Part shown: positions 7,109 to 16,370 of the stretch, piece after piece | Position numbering within the stretch: the first letter of the stretch is position 1 | Layout: every line of letters begins with the position of its first letter | Origin: Corynebacterium freiburgense | GTDB lineage: Bacteria > Actinomycetota > Actinomycetes > Mycobacteriales > Mycobacteriaceae | Assembly (NCBI RefSeq): GCF_030408815.1 | Contig: NZ_CP047355.1 | Coordinates: forward strand, 2,232,001 to 2,296,000 | Direction of reading: 5' to 3' | DNA: 64,000 bases | Notes under the pieces: generated by a model | Databases searched by the model: none | What the model saw: the letters and a program-made list of their open reading frames with translations, nothing else | Told to the model about the DNA's origin: nothing | Program-made: the position numbers and the translations under genes

Positions 7109-9034
7109 GTGGCCAATACTGCCGCTTTCACCTCAGCAAACCCGGTTGACGAGGTCCTAAGCCCACCTCGTCTTGCCGCATTAGGCTTGCAACATGTCCT
7201 CGCATTCTATGCGGGTGCTGTGATTGTCCCGTTACTTATTGCTGGCTCACTAAACCTTGATACTGAGACCACAATTCACCTTATTAATGCGGATTTACTC
7301 ACGTGTGGTATCGCCACATTAATTCAATGCGTCGGTATTGGAAAACACATTGGCGTGCGTCTTCCAATTGTCCAAGGTGTAACTACGACTGCAGTGGCTC
7401 CAATGATTGCCATCGGTCTTGGGGTTACAGATGGCAAGGGCGGGGTGGAATCCCTGCCCACTATTTATGGAGCGGTAATTGTTGCCGGTCTATTTACGTT
7501 CTTTGCCACCCCAATTTTTGCTCGCTTTCTCAAGTTTTTCCCGCCGGTAGTTACTGGGTCTGTGCTTTTAGTCATGGGCACATCCCTGCTTGCAGTTTCC
7601 GCTGGTGACTTCACCAACTATGCGGAAGGCACCCCACAAGCCCGTGATCTTGCATATGCATTTGGAACCCTGACAGTGATTGTATTGGGACAACGGTTTC
7701 TACGTGGTTTCTTGGGCACCCTTGCCGTATTACTTGGATTAATTGCTGGCACGGGAGCCGCCCTTCTCTTGGGACATGCCACATTAGACGCAGTACAAGA
7801 AGCGGAAGTAATCGGAATAACCACACCGTTTTATTTTGGGACCCCACAATTTAATATTGCTGCTATTTTCTCCATGATTATTGTCATGATTATCACCATG
7901 GTTGAGACCACTGGTGATGTATTTGCTACAGGAGAAATTGTAAAACGACGTATTCGTCGCGACGATATTCGCCGGGCACTGCGCGCCGATGGGCTTTCCA
8001 CCTTCCTCGGCGGTGTTATGAATTCCTTCCCGTACACATGTTTTGCACAAAACGTTGGGTTGGTGCGTATTACGGGTGTGAAATCTCGGTGGGTCGCAGC
8101 TTCAGCAGCTATTTTTATGATTCTGCTTGGCGTACTCCCGAAAGCTGGTGCGATTGTCGCATCTATTCCTTCCCCGGTACTTGGTGGTGCGTCGCTAGCA
8201 TTATTCGCAAATGTTGCCTGGGTTGGTATGCAGACAATTGCCAAAGCAGACCTAAGCGATAATCGGAATTCGGTGATCGTTACCACATCCCTTGGACTTG
8301 CAATGCTAGTAACTTTTAAACCCGATATTGCTGCGGCGCTTCCCGAATGGTGTCGAATCTTTGTTTCTTCTGGTATGTCACTTGGGGCGATCACCGCAAT
8401 TGTGCTCAATATCCTGTTTTTCCATATTGGCGGGCAATCCGGAACGAATGTCGCACGAAGTACCGAAGGAGAAGGAATAAGCTTGGAAGACATTAATGCC
8501 ATGGATCGGGATACATTTGTGGCTACATTGCGTCCGCTCTTTAATCAACAAACATGGCCACTCGAGGATGCTTGGGAATCTCGCCCCTTCGCAAGCGTTT
8601 CTGATCTAAGGGAAGCCATTCAAATTGCAGTCCTTACCGCACCGACAGCACAACGAGACGAACTTATTCATGATTACCCCGATATGGCGTCATTATTGCT
8701 GGCATCAGCTACCGAATCCCATACCGTGAGCGCGGATCGTGGTTCCATCGGCCTTGATGAACTCGACGACATTCAAAGCGAACGTATTATCGAAGTTTCT
8801 AATGCCTACCGCGAGCGCTTTCATATGCCATATGTCGCATATCTAGCTACAAATGACACAGTAGAAAAAGTAATTGATACCGGCGTGCGTCGTCTCGCAA
8901 ATAGTGACGAACAAGAGCATCGCGTGGCACTCAGTGAGATTATCGAAATTGCAAACGATCGCTTTGATATTCTGCTCGCCGACGCTAACCCTGTTCGGTC
9001 CGCTTGGGACCGCAAATTTACCGAAGTGGAATAA
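7109..9034 (+). CDS. NCS2-family urate/xanthine permease fused to an OHCU-decarboxylase-like domain
   Basis: A 641-residue fusion. Residues 1-445 are a nucleobase-ascorbate (SLC23/NCS2) transporter with about 12-14 membrane segments and the motif TTAVAPMIAIGLG, plus NSFPYTCFAQNVGLVRITGV as in urate/xanthine permeases. Residues about 457-640 match 2-oxo-4-hydroxy-4-carboxy-5-ureidoimidazoline decarboxylase (last step of urate to S-allantoin), with GLDELDDIQ, NAYRERFHMPYV and a late Arg in IANDRFDIL. The catalytic His of the family is Tyr523 here and the catalytic Glu is Asp543, at the same 20-residue spacing, so activity is doubtful. The GTG start has AAGGAGATAT upstream. No uricase or HIU hydrolase gene is in the window. 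The next gene starts three bases after the stop, so the two form an operon. Confidence 0.88.
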   Translation: MANTAAFTSANPVDEVLSPPRLAALGLQHVLAFYAGAVIVPLLIAGSLNLDTETTIHLINADLLTCGIATLIQCVGIGKHIGVRLPIVQGVTTTAVAPMIAIGLGVTDGKGGVESLPTIYGAVIVAGLFTFFATPIFARFLKFFPPVVTGSVLLVMGTSLLAVSAGDFTNYAEGTPQARDLAYAFGTLTVIVLGQRFLRGFLGTLAVLLGLIAGTGAALLLGHATLDAVQEAEVIGITTPFYFGTPQFNIAAIFSMIIVMIITMVETTGDVFATGEIVKRRIRRDDIRRALRADGLSTFLGGVMNSFPYTCFAQNVGLVRITGVKSRWVAASAAIFMILLGVLPKAGAIVASIPSPVLGGASLALFANVAWVGMQTIAKADLSDNRNSVIVTTSLGLAMLVTFKPDIAAALPEWCRIFVSSGMSLGAITAIVLNILFFHIGGQSGTNVARSTEGEGISLEDINAMDRDTFVATLRPLFNQQTWPLEDAWESRPFASVSDLREAIQIAVLTAPTAQRDELIHDYPDMASLLLASATESHTVSADRGSIGLDELDDIQSERIIEVSNAYRERFHMPYVAYLATNDTVEKVIDTGVRRLANSDEQEHRVALSEIIEIANDRFDILLADANPVRSAWDRKFTEVE

Positions 9035-9037
9035 TCG

Positions 9038-10135
9038 GTGAATGTGCCCCTGCTGCGTCATCTTTATAATCTCGCGGTAACCAAACTTTCACGGCTGCCA
9101 AATGCTCCTGGCGGTATTGAAGCACTCCTTACGTGGTGCCATACAAAAGGTTACCGCTCCCTGCCCTTCCCAGCAGTATTTCGTAGCGACGCCGTGTATA
9201 TCACGCCTTCAAACGAACGTTTCGACGCCCCGCGAGTTGCACACCGCTTCCAACAACCCGGTGCCAGTCCCCAGGGCGTCGAACGCTGGATTATTGAATC
9301 TCCGGCAATGCAACGCAATGTCCATGTCCAAGTACTACGCCTGGGCAATCCTGAGATCCCAGCCCCATTGCTCTTTTTACTCGACGGTTCATCGGCGCCT
9401 TCGAACAATGGTTGGATTCTCCACGGACATATCGCAAAAACACTTGCCGGCGAAAATGTCACGGTAATCATGCCAACAGAAGCAAGTGGATCCCATTATG
9501 CAGACTGGCTAACTACAGATCCCGAACTAGGTTTTATGCAATGGGAAACCTTCCTATGCAGAGAACTTCCCCCACTCCTCGAACACCCAGACAATGGACT
9601 ACGCACTAATGGTCAACGCATCATAGGTGGACTGTCTATGGGAGCCAGTGCCGCCGTCCGGCTAGCGAATAACAATCCGGGCCTATTCCACGGCGTCATA
9701 GGGATTTCCGGTTGCTATTCCACCACCGACCCGGTTGGCTGGGAATATCACCATGCAATCTCGCGTTCGGTTGGCGGACATACCCGCAATCTGTGGGACG
9801 CAGAACACCGATGGAAAGCAGATGTTTGCCTGCAACCATCAGGACTTTATGATTCCGCCGTATACTTATTTACCGCGGATGGGCGTATTACGCCTAGGGA
9901 TATTGATTTCCACAAAAATCGACCATTCCAAGAACTCCTCGGTTCAGTCCTTTTAGAATTTGCATCCTGGTGTTGCACACAACGTCTAGATAATGCACTA
10001 AAAACAAACGGACACAAAAACTATCACGTGGTATACCAGCACGGTGGTATCCACGATTGGATTTACTGTTCCGAACAACTTCAAGCCGGGTGGGCATGGA
10101 TTAAGAAACGCCTGGCAAGCACCACCCACAGCTAA
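9038..10135 (+). CDS. Mycolyltransferase/antigen-85-like alpha/beta hydrolase lacking an obvious signal peptide
   Basis: A 365-residue serine hydrolase of the esterase D / antigen 85 family. Visible landmarks are LFLLDGSSAPSNNGW, HYADWL, the QWETFLCRELPPLLE helix, the nucleophile motif GGLSMGASAA (Ser near residue 205), GISGCYSTTD and a C-terminal His in QHGGIHDWIYC. The layout closely follows corynebacterial mycolyltransferases, which move mycolic acids between trehalose esters at the envelope. Unlike exported Cmt proteins, the N-terminus (MNVPLLRHLYNLAVTKLSR) is not a convincing Sec signal, so a cytoplasmic esterase is also possible. The GTG start lies three bases after the permease stop codon, which implies co-transcription. 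It converges with the gene ending at 10152. Confidence 0.7.
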   Translation: MNVPLLRHLYNLAVTKLSRLPNAPGGIEALLTWCHTKGYRSLPFPAVFRSDAVYITPSNERFDAPRVAHRFQQPGASPQGVERWIIESPAMQRNVHVQVLRLGNPEIPAPLLFLLDGSSAPSNNGWILHGHIAKTLAGENVTVIMPTEASGSHYADWLTTDPELGFMQWETFLCRELPPLLEHPDNGLRTNGQRIIGGLSMGASAAVRLANNNPGLFHGVIGISGCYSTTDPVGWEYHHAISRSVGGHTRNLWDAEHRWKADVCLQPSGLYDSAVYLFTADGRITPRDIDFHKNRPFQELLGSVLLEFASWCCTQRLDNALKTNGHKNYHVVYQHGGIHDWIYCSEQLQAGWAWIKKRLASTTHS

Positions 10136-10151
10136 CAAATTCCATGCCCTA

Positions 10152-13100
10152 CTACGCCTGACGCAAAATTTCCGCAAAATGGTCTTCATCGCGGTTACGG
10201 AGGCGTCGTACTGCTTGACGGCGAGGCGCATCCACCTCCAACCCTAAGGCAACATTGATTTGCGCCAATGTTTCCAACCGGGTTCCCGGTTCCAGTGCCA
10301 TTGCATTAGCCAATGCGGCAAGCCCCACCAACCCCTGCTCCACGGGTAATGCCGGACGCACTTCAAAAAACTCCCCGAATACCAGCCACACGCGATCACC
10401 AATATTCGCTTCAAGCTGATGCAAAAACCTCCGCGGTGTACTTAACGTACACTCCGTGGCACCACGACGTAATGTATGTGGGCCAAAACGGCTGGGTATT
10501 TCGATTGCTTCTTCTGGTTGCAGGTTATAAAGCTGACCAATGCCAAGTGGAACGGAAAATTCGGTTTGCTCAAGATGCTGTTGCTCAACTTTAATGAGCA
10601 GCATCCAAAGTTCATCGTGGTAGTAGAGGTCTTTAGTCTCTTCCGGAGAAAACTCTGCACCTGGTTCCAGTGGTTGCTCCACTTCCCTACGATGCTTTGC
10701 CTGCACCACTCCCCATTCTTGAAGCGCCCAAGAATCCTGATCAAAATTAATAAAAATATCGCTTCGTTCTAATACCTGCTCAATAGCACTACGGCTACGA
10801 TCTGGCATCACTTTATGTAATTGGTCGGTAGTCATCGGCGCCCCGTTGATTGCTAATTCCACAGCAATCTGCCCAACGACCGAACTCCGCGGCGGCAATA
10901 AATACGGGCCACGCCGAATAAATCCCAGTTTATCGGTGAAGTATTTGAGTATTCGCTCCGGTGAACCAGCCGGGAACCGCTCCATCAATTCTGCAACAAG
11001 CTGCGATTCTAATAACAGCCCATAGTGATCAACCGCAGATTGAGTACTTTCCTCAGCAGCTTGAATAAAGTCACCAAAAATAATCCAACCATCAGTGATC
11101 TGCCATTGAATAGTGCACCCCTGCGAAAATTCAACCCCTGGGACTCCATGCACCCAGGTAAGAACTTCCAAAAGGTTATGAGAAGTATTGGGCTCAATTG
11201 TTTCACCCAACCCCGGCATAATGTTAAAAATTTCTGCCACACTGGCACAAGGCATAAATCGGGAAGCACAGGCATTAATGACCGTCTCACAAGCAGGATT
11301 TTGAGTTTGCAACTCTTTTCGCAATGCCACTTCCAGTTGCCGCACCCGCTCTCGCGTAACCCCAAATTGATCACCAAGTGTTTGTAGATTCAGTGCGCCC
11401 GTTGCTCTGCCAGAAATAATCGCGCTGCGACGCTCCGTATCTTTTTCCAATACTTGCTCTACCTCATGGAATGCCTGCTCAATCAAAGCTTGACCAGGTT
11501 GCTCAATATCAGATATTGCCGTTGCAATCGTGGCGGGTAAGGCAATGCCCACCTGGTGCGGCGCGGGCCATTTGCCTAGTAGGTCCAACCAACCAATTAA
11601 TAATTCGATCTGGGATCTCGTATTCGAAGCTTCCCTATTATCTCCGAGCCGCTTTTGCACTTTTGCATGATCACCACCAACCGAACCTGCACCCTTAGGT
11701 GAATTGCCGCTGTCTAGCGAATCATGATTTGCGTCTGATTGTTCCGGGAATGATGCACCAGCAATATCCAGGATTTGTAATATTAGGTCATAAACTAATG
11801 TTTTTATACCCAGACTGCTTCGGTCTGTAGTTTCTGCAATATGAGCTACCGTAAATTCAAGATCAATATCTTCAGGCAATATGGCCAATTCCACCGTATT
11901 GGAAATTGAAGAAAGTGAATCATTGCCATGGGCCTGCAACCATGCGGCAGTAAGTGACTCCGCATCCTGGGCAGCTTCTGGTGCCCACGGGAAGAATTCC
12001 ACAATATCAATATTTGAACGCAATACCTCTGGCGCAGATCCGTCATCTTCGATCTGATTCATTGCCTGCACAATAACGGCAAATGTGGCCTCATCAATAA
12101 TTGGTACTTCTAGCGAACGGGCCAATTGCATTGGCGCGGTTTGAGATTCAATATCTCCAGCAATGACCAATACAGTGCCTTGATGCAATCCGCTGATTTG
12201 CAAACCCACCGAGTACGCAATTTCCTGCCATTCTTCACGGCAAATTTCCGTAGTACCAACAAACGCAATTGCATCTCCCGCAGAAAGTTTAGGCAGTTGT
12301 TCTAGTTTCGGCGGATCCGCAAGAATAGTGGCAAAAGGATTATGTTGGATGCCAAGCTCTTGGGCGATCGCCTGCAGGTGTTCACTTTCAAAATCACCTC
12401 CGAGCAAGGTTTTTAAGGTCACATGCCGCAATAACCAATGGTGTAACTCGCGCGTATCGCGAGAAAATAACCCCAGCTCTGTCGCTTTGCGTATTAGTGC
12501 AACTTGGTCGATTGTATTTAGCCGACCTTCCACCAATTGATTCAATAAAAACTCGAGATAAGCAGTCGCGGCCGCGTCCAAGCGAACATCATGGTTGGGC
12601 GTAAACTTCTCCAACCAATGACGACGATTTTCACATTGGTCCTCCGAAATTGAGCGGGGCACCGGTTCGAGCTGATCGTCATCGAGTAAAGCAAGTTGCT
12701 CAGTAGGCAGCTCTAGTGCCTCACCGTGAAAATCCACTGGATCTGAGCCATGCACGATATCACGAACGAATGCTGTAATCGCAACTGCATTTGCGAGGGC
12801 AGAAGGTGGGTTTACCCGGTATATTTCCCGCTCAACAAGACATTCTTCAAGGGTTACAGATTCACCATTCTCCACATCATAACAATATTGTTCTATATCA
12901 ATACCCCATCCAGCGTCAGGCAATTCAACTTCCAAACGCTTGTATTCGTTATAAAGAACTTCAGACACGCGCTCCAAGTGCTGAGCAATAATTATTCGCC
13001 CTTGCAGAAGGAGCGCTAAACGCTTAGCAATATAGTCAAAATAGGGGGCGTCAAAAAGCTCATCTGGATCAATGCCTTGCGTTTCGCTATCACTCACTTC

Positions 13101-13244
13101 ACAATCAGGGTCTATTAATGTTTCCCATATGCTTTGCACATTGAATTGCGAATCTAAAAGGACTGCGCCAATTTCTATGATCCGATCAGATTGTGCTGAG
13201 GTAACAGTTTGGACATCAAGTACTAAATACAACGGCGCATTCAT
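10152..13244 (-). CDS. Large protein: degenerate DEDDh exonuclease domain, BRCT-like segment and sigma-region-4-like HTH
   Basis: About 1030 residues, start taken at the ATG at 13244 (an in-frame GTG at 13265 is possible). Residues 1-170 resemble a DnaQ-type DEDDh 3'-5' exonuclease (LYLVLDVQT, RIIEIGAVLLD). However, the first motif is DVQ instead of DxE, the HNxxFD motif reads QHLERVS and the HxAxxD motif reads PSALANA, so every catalytic acid but one is gone. Around residues 310-390 (DAIAFVGTTEI to IDEATFAVIVQ) a BRCT-like region follows. Near 620-650 the segment LQTLGDQFGVTRERVRQLE is a sigma-70 region-4 HTH. The rest has repeated winged-helix-like stretches. It could be a DNA-binding scaffold or regulator; no function is established. 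Confidence 0.7.
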   Translation of the reverse strand: MNAPLYLVLDVQTVTSAQSDRIIEIGAVLLDSQFNVQSIWETLIDPDCEVSDSETQGIDPDELFDAPYFDYIAKRLALLLQGRIIIAQHLERVSEVLYNEYKRLEVELPDAGWGIDIEQYCYDVENGESVTLEECLVEREIYRVNPPSALANAVAITAFVRDIVHGSDPVDFHGEALELPTEQLALLDDDQLEPVPRSISEDQCENRRHWLEKFTPNHDVRLDAAATAYLEFLLNQLVEGRLNTIDQVALIRKATELGLFSRDTRELHHWLLRHVTLKTLLGGDFESEHLQAIAQELGIQHNPFATILADPPKLEQLPKLSAGDAIAFVGTTEICREEWQEIAYSVGLQISGLHQGTVLVIAGDIESQTAPMQLARSLEVPIIDEATFAVIVQAMNQIEDDGSAPEVLRSNIDIVEFFPWAPEAAQDAESLTAAWLQAHGNDSLSSISNTVELAILPEDIDLEFTVAHIAETTDRSSLGIKTLVYDLILQILDIAGASFPEQSDANHDSLDSGNSPKGAGSVGGDHAKVQKRLGDNREASNTRSQIELLIGWLDLLGKWPAPHQVGIALPATIATAISDIEQPGQALIEQAFHEVEQVLEKDTERRSAIISGRATGALNLQTLGDQFGVTRERVRQLEVALRKELQTQNPACETVINACASRFMPCASVAEIFNIMPGLGETIEPNTSHNLLEVLTWVHGVPGVEFSQGCTIQWQITDGWIIFGDFIQAAEESTQSAVDHYGLLLESQLVAELMERFPAGSPERILKYFTDKLGFIRRGPYLLPPRSSVVGQIAVELAINGAPMTTDQLHKVMPDRSRSAIEQVLERSDIFINFDQDSWALQEWGVVQAKHRREVEQPLEPGAEFSPEETKDLYYHDELWMLLIKVEQQHLEQTEFSVPLGIGQLYNLQPEEAIEIPSRFGPHTLRRGATECTLSTPRRFLHQLEANIGDRVWLVFGEFFEVRPALPVEQGLVGLAALANAMALEPGTRLETLAQINVALGLEVDAPRRQAVRRLRNRDEDHFAEILRQA

Positions 13245-13643
13245 ACACCCCACTCTAGAGCGCACAATTCAATGAGTTGAAGCGGACACAACCTGCCCAA
13301 CGTTCCTTCAATCAATATACTGAACAAAATATTTACCAGGCAAAACGATAGTTCATGCGCTTTCAACCCACACAACCAAAACATTGATAACACCCATTGG
13401 GGGCAATAACCATGGAAAGCTCCAGTTCTTCAGCCACACACAATGGAAGCATGCCTTTCAATAGCGATGTTTTACATCGTTCATTTTGCGGATTCGAAAG
13501 AAAAACTCGCACCAAAAACACCATCAAACTTTGTGACCAATAGCACACTTGAGGCTTTGTGATCGAGGGTAACTAGAATCCACCCTCCTCCTCCCGACAT
13601 GACAATACTTCGACACCTCGCCCCACCTAACGCCACCCGGAAC
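13245..13643 (+). other. Intergenic gap without a recognisable gene
   Basis: About 400 bases between the large exonuclease-like gene and the methyltransferase gene, downstream of one and upstream of the other on the same strand. Short open frames here have no coding-like composition or ribosome sites. A CCTCCTCCTCCC run at 13582-13594 is the only conspicuous element. Confidence 0.6.
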
Positions 13644-14237
13644 TCATGGGTCATTTACCCAAGACAAAAGGTACCGATACAGCACCCCATGACGAATCGT
13701 TGCACCAGGCAATTCTTCAGAAACGATTTCGCGAATTTCAGCTAAATTCAGCGTTGGTTCTGCAACTGGCACTGAAGGGGAATCGGACGCCCTATATTTC
13801 CAATCTAGTATCTTTACTACCGGGAATTTAAGTGAAGAAATAATCCAATCGAAAATCGTTTTATTTGCACTTAATCCAACGACTAATATAACGCCACCAG
13901 GACATAACTGACGTTTTGCGTTTTCTAGGGCTTGACGAAATTCCATATGGTGAATCGAGGCAACAAAAATAATAGTGTCGAACTCACCTGCGCTGACTGT
14001 TTGTGCGTAATCTTCGAATGTTGTACGCAGCAATTGAACATTCTCTGCGTTTTCTAGACGCTTTTTCGCTTGTAGAAAGGTAGCACAATCAGGCTCAATG
14101 CCCACAACATATTCACACTGGGCTGCGAGTTTTTCTACCAAGGTCCCATCGCCGCAACCAATATCAAGCACCCTGCCCTGCGAATTCTGCAATATCCAAG
14201 GGTGGTATGCAATATTATGATTCCAGTATTCGACCAT
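13644..14237 (-). CDS. Class I SAM-dependent methyltransferase
   Basis: A 197-residue protein with a complete Rossmann-type methyltransferase core: GRVLDIGCGDGTLVEKLA (motif I, SAM binding, near residue 22-38), VVGIEPDCATF (acidic end of strand 2), FDTIIFVASIHHMEF (motif IV) and LCPGGVILVVGL (motif VI). The C-terminal third is variable and probably determines the substrate, which may be a small molecule. The family is broad, so the methyl acceptor cannot be inferred. A TATAAT -10 ends eight bases before the ATG, so the transcript is probably leaderless. It stands alone between the large exonuclease-like gene and the PRiA4_ORF3 gene, both on the same strand. Confidence 0.85.
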   Translation of the reverse strand: MVEYWNHNIAYHPWILQNSQGRVLDIGCGDGTLVEKLAAQCEYVVGIEPDCATFLQAKKRLENAENVQLLRTTFEDYAQTVSAGEFDTIIFVASIHHMEFRQALENAKRQLCPGGVILVVGLSANKTIFDWIISSLKFPVVKILDWKYRASDSPSVPVAEPTLNLAEIREIVSEELPGATIRHGVLYRYLLSWVNDP

Positions 14238-14245
14238 ACTATTGA

Positions 14246-14251
14246 ATTATA
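14246..14251 (-). promoter_or_regulatory. -10 element of a leaderless methyltransferase transcript
   Basis: A perfect TATAAT on the reverse strand, followed by eight bases and then the ATG at 14237. Initiation would be expected at or one to two bases before the start codon, giving an mRNA without a ribosome site. Leaderless mRNAs are common in corynebacteria. Confidence 0.6.
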
Positions 14252-14317
14252 GGTGGGAAAGCAGGACCGCAGTAGATCGCCCACTACAGACCTGCTTTAT
14301 GGCGCTATACATTTACG

Positions 14318-16063
14318 CTATAGTTCGTACCCCGCCGGATATTGCGGCTGCTTTGGATCACGCATTGCCATAGCGAGTTGTTGTTCTTTTTCAAACCAGT
14401 TTCGTGGAGTATTCGGATGCCGCTTTAAATACCCTGCACCTTGCCGGCGAATATCACGTAATTGTTGATAGTTCGAGGGGCCTTCACAATCCTCAGGAGG
14501 GCAAGCGTTTTTTGCTTTGAGAACTTTAATGGAATGCGGGCCTGAATCACTTCCGGTATTCAGTACCTCCATTTCCCAGCCAATATTCGAACCATAACCA
14601 ATATGTACCCGGAACTTCGGCGCGAATACCTGTGCAAGCTGGATATCATTAGGCGAAACGTACTGAGAATCTCGGATATCTTTATCCTCAAGTGCGATAG
14701 TGTAATCCCGCTTTTCGTGGGTATAGGTTACACGCCACGTCTGATCTGCTGCCCAGCCGAAAAGCTTTAAAATATCGGGCATTGCTTCTGCCACAGAAAG
14801 ATGTGCAGGTACGCGCAGCACTCGACTCACGGTAGGTTTTACATCTTTTAGCGCCATACGGAGATGCAAGTGCACTACCCGACCAGCGTCAGTCTGCTCA
14901 ATACGTTCGCCTGGGAAACGAACACGCTCGTGTTTAATTTGAGCATTTTTACGGATTGGATTGGAAAGTACCGGGCGATCATTTGTATCGGGGAAGTCAG
15001 GGAAATCACTGATTCGATCCTCCGCGAAATCACTAAAACTGCCGTGTAGTGATTCGCGTGGTGCAACTGGGAATTCCTCCAGGTTCAGCTCATCCGAGTG
15101 CTCTTGAATTGCTACTTCCGTCAGTGGACCCCAAAATGCCATGCTCCGAATATTTTGTTCCTGCGCAGCCTCAAGTAATTCGTTGGCACGATCAGTTAAT
15201 ACAAGACCTGCTGGTGTTTGGATCAGTAGATCCGCATCAGTCATAGTGGCGATGCAACGCTGCAAATCCGGTAATTGCTGGATTCGAGGTAGCTTGCCAT
15301 GTCCAACCTCATCTTTAAAAATTCGTGAAGTTTGAGCATCAAACTCTAGCAACCCCTTTAAGGCTGTAGGCGTTACATCCCCATCTGCTCCGACTTTGAG
15401 GAACCTTGCCCGATGGTGCAGATAATCGGAAATCATGGTGGCACAACGATGAACTTTCTCATCGACAATGCTTTCAGAGAAACGCACCCAAGACGATGGG
15501 TAACCGGCCAATTGAAACGCTTGAACCTGGCGCAAATACTGATTACAAAACGGCAGGAAAAACGGCTTCCAAGTAATGTTATTCGCAAAACTTGCCAGTG
15601 GGCGACTTAGCGATGGATCCGTAGGCAAACCATCAGCCGCACGATTCGCGGCGTCGATAAGTGAAGATGGCAATGCTGGAATAACCTTGCCGGAGGCAGA
15701 AGCCACCATTGGAATTTCGAAATTCGACGGAGGTTCCCCGTCCGAAAGATGCATGGCAAAACGCCACTCAGTAGGGCCCAAAAGCACCAGCACAAGCTTG
15801 TTGTACTTCATTAAATCTTCGAATGCCCAGCCCGTGATATCAATATCCAGAATGCCGTCAAAATGATAGTCAGCAAAACCCATCCAATAAGGCGATCCGT
15901 CAAGCTCGCCGGAAAGTGTAATGGCAGGGTCCGGAGTACCGTACAAACCAGCAGCAATAAGGTCGAGTACTTGTTCGGCAGGCTGAGAGCCATCAACAAA
16001 CATAATCGCCTTGGGCGGGTTATAGATATTTTTGGCAGTAAGCTTCACTTTAATGGGGCGCAT
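14318..16063 (-). CDS. Plasmid pRiA4b ORF-3-like (PRiA4_ORF3 / IS1096 TnpR-type) domain protein
   Basis: A protein of about 581 residues from the ATG at 16063. The C-terminal half contains the PRiA4_ORF3 domain: LHLRMALKDVKPTVSRVLRV, FGWAADQTWRVTYTH and the signature NACPPEDCEGPSNYQQL. This domain is common in actinobacterial genomes and in some transposon passenger genes, and its biochemical role is unknown. The N-terminal half is a helical region with no motif I recognise. The frame stays open to 16258, but the extra 65 residues look non-coding and the start is uncertain. The ATG at 16192 follows a G-rich tract at a poor distance. It lies in an accessory stretch next to a TetR remnant. Confidence 0.75.
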   Translation of the reverse strand: MRPIKVKLTAKNIYNPPKAIMFVDGSQPAEQVLDLIAAGLYGTPDPAITLSGELDGSPYWMGFADYHFDGILDIDITGWAFEDLMKYNKLVLVLLGPTEWRFAMHLSDGEPPSNFEIPMVASASGKVIPALPSSLIDAANRAADGLPTDPSLSRPLASFANNITWKPFFLPFCNQYLRQVQAFQLAGYPSSWVRFSESIVDEKVHRCATMISDYLHHRARFLKVGADGDVTPTALKGLLEFDAQTSRIFKDEVGHGKLPRIQQLPDLQRCIATMTDADLLIQTPAGLVLTDRANELLEAAQEQNIRSMAFWGPLTEVAIQEHSDELNLEEFPVAPRESLHGSFSDFAEDRISDFPDFPDTNDRPVLSNPIRKNAQIKHERVRFPGERIEQTDAGRVVHLHLRMALKDVKPTVSRVLRVPAHLSVAEAMPDILKLFGWAADQTWRVTYTHEKRDYTIALEDKDIRDSQYVSPNDIQLAQVFAPKFRVHIGYGSNIGWEMEVLNTGSDSGPHSIKVLKAKNACPPEDCEGPSNYQQLRDIRRQGAGYLKRHPNTPRNWFEKEQQLAMAMRDPKQPQYPAGYEL

Positions 16064-16370
16064 ACAATCAGACTCTAAAACGAAACCCTGAATTGCGGAG
16101 CGAGCTTCTTCTCTAATACCCCCGCCATTTATGCAGGTTGTGCGCCACTTAACGCCTCGAGCTGCCAATTCTACGACCTTAACATTAAGCATTGTGCGCA
16201 ATCGGCAAAATGTTCTCCCCCCAGCAAAAATCACTAATGCTATAGTCCCGCGCGACAAGCACTGTGCGCGGAAAATTCAACCCGGAGCGAGTACGAAAAA
16301 TGTTCTACAGTTTGGTCTTTTAGAAGTTTGAGCGCAATGTTTCGTATGTTTGATTGCTAAAACGCACTAC

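Noticed and set aside
13363..13548. 61-residue open frame in the gap after the large exonuclease-like gene
   Set aside because: No ribosome site and no recognisable motif. The composition is unlike the neighbouring genes.
16064..16258. 65-codon N-terminal extension of the PRiA4_ORF3 protein
   Set aside because: The stretch has poor coding character and no good ribosome site. The domain-like part begins at the ATG at 16063. The extension is kept as a possibility in the gene entry.
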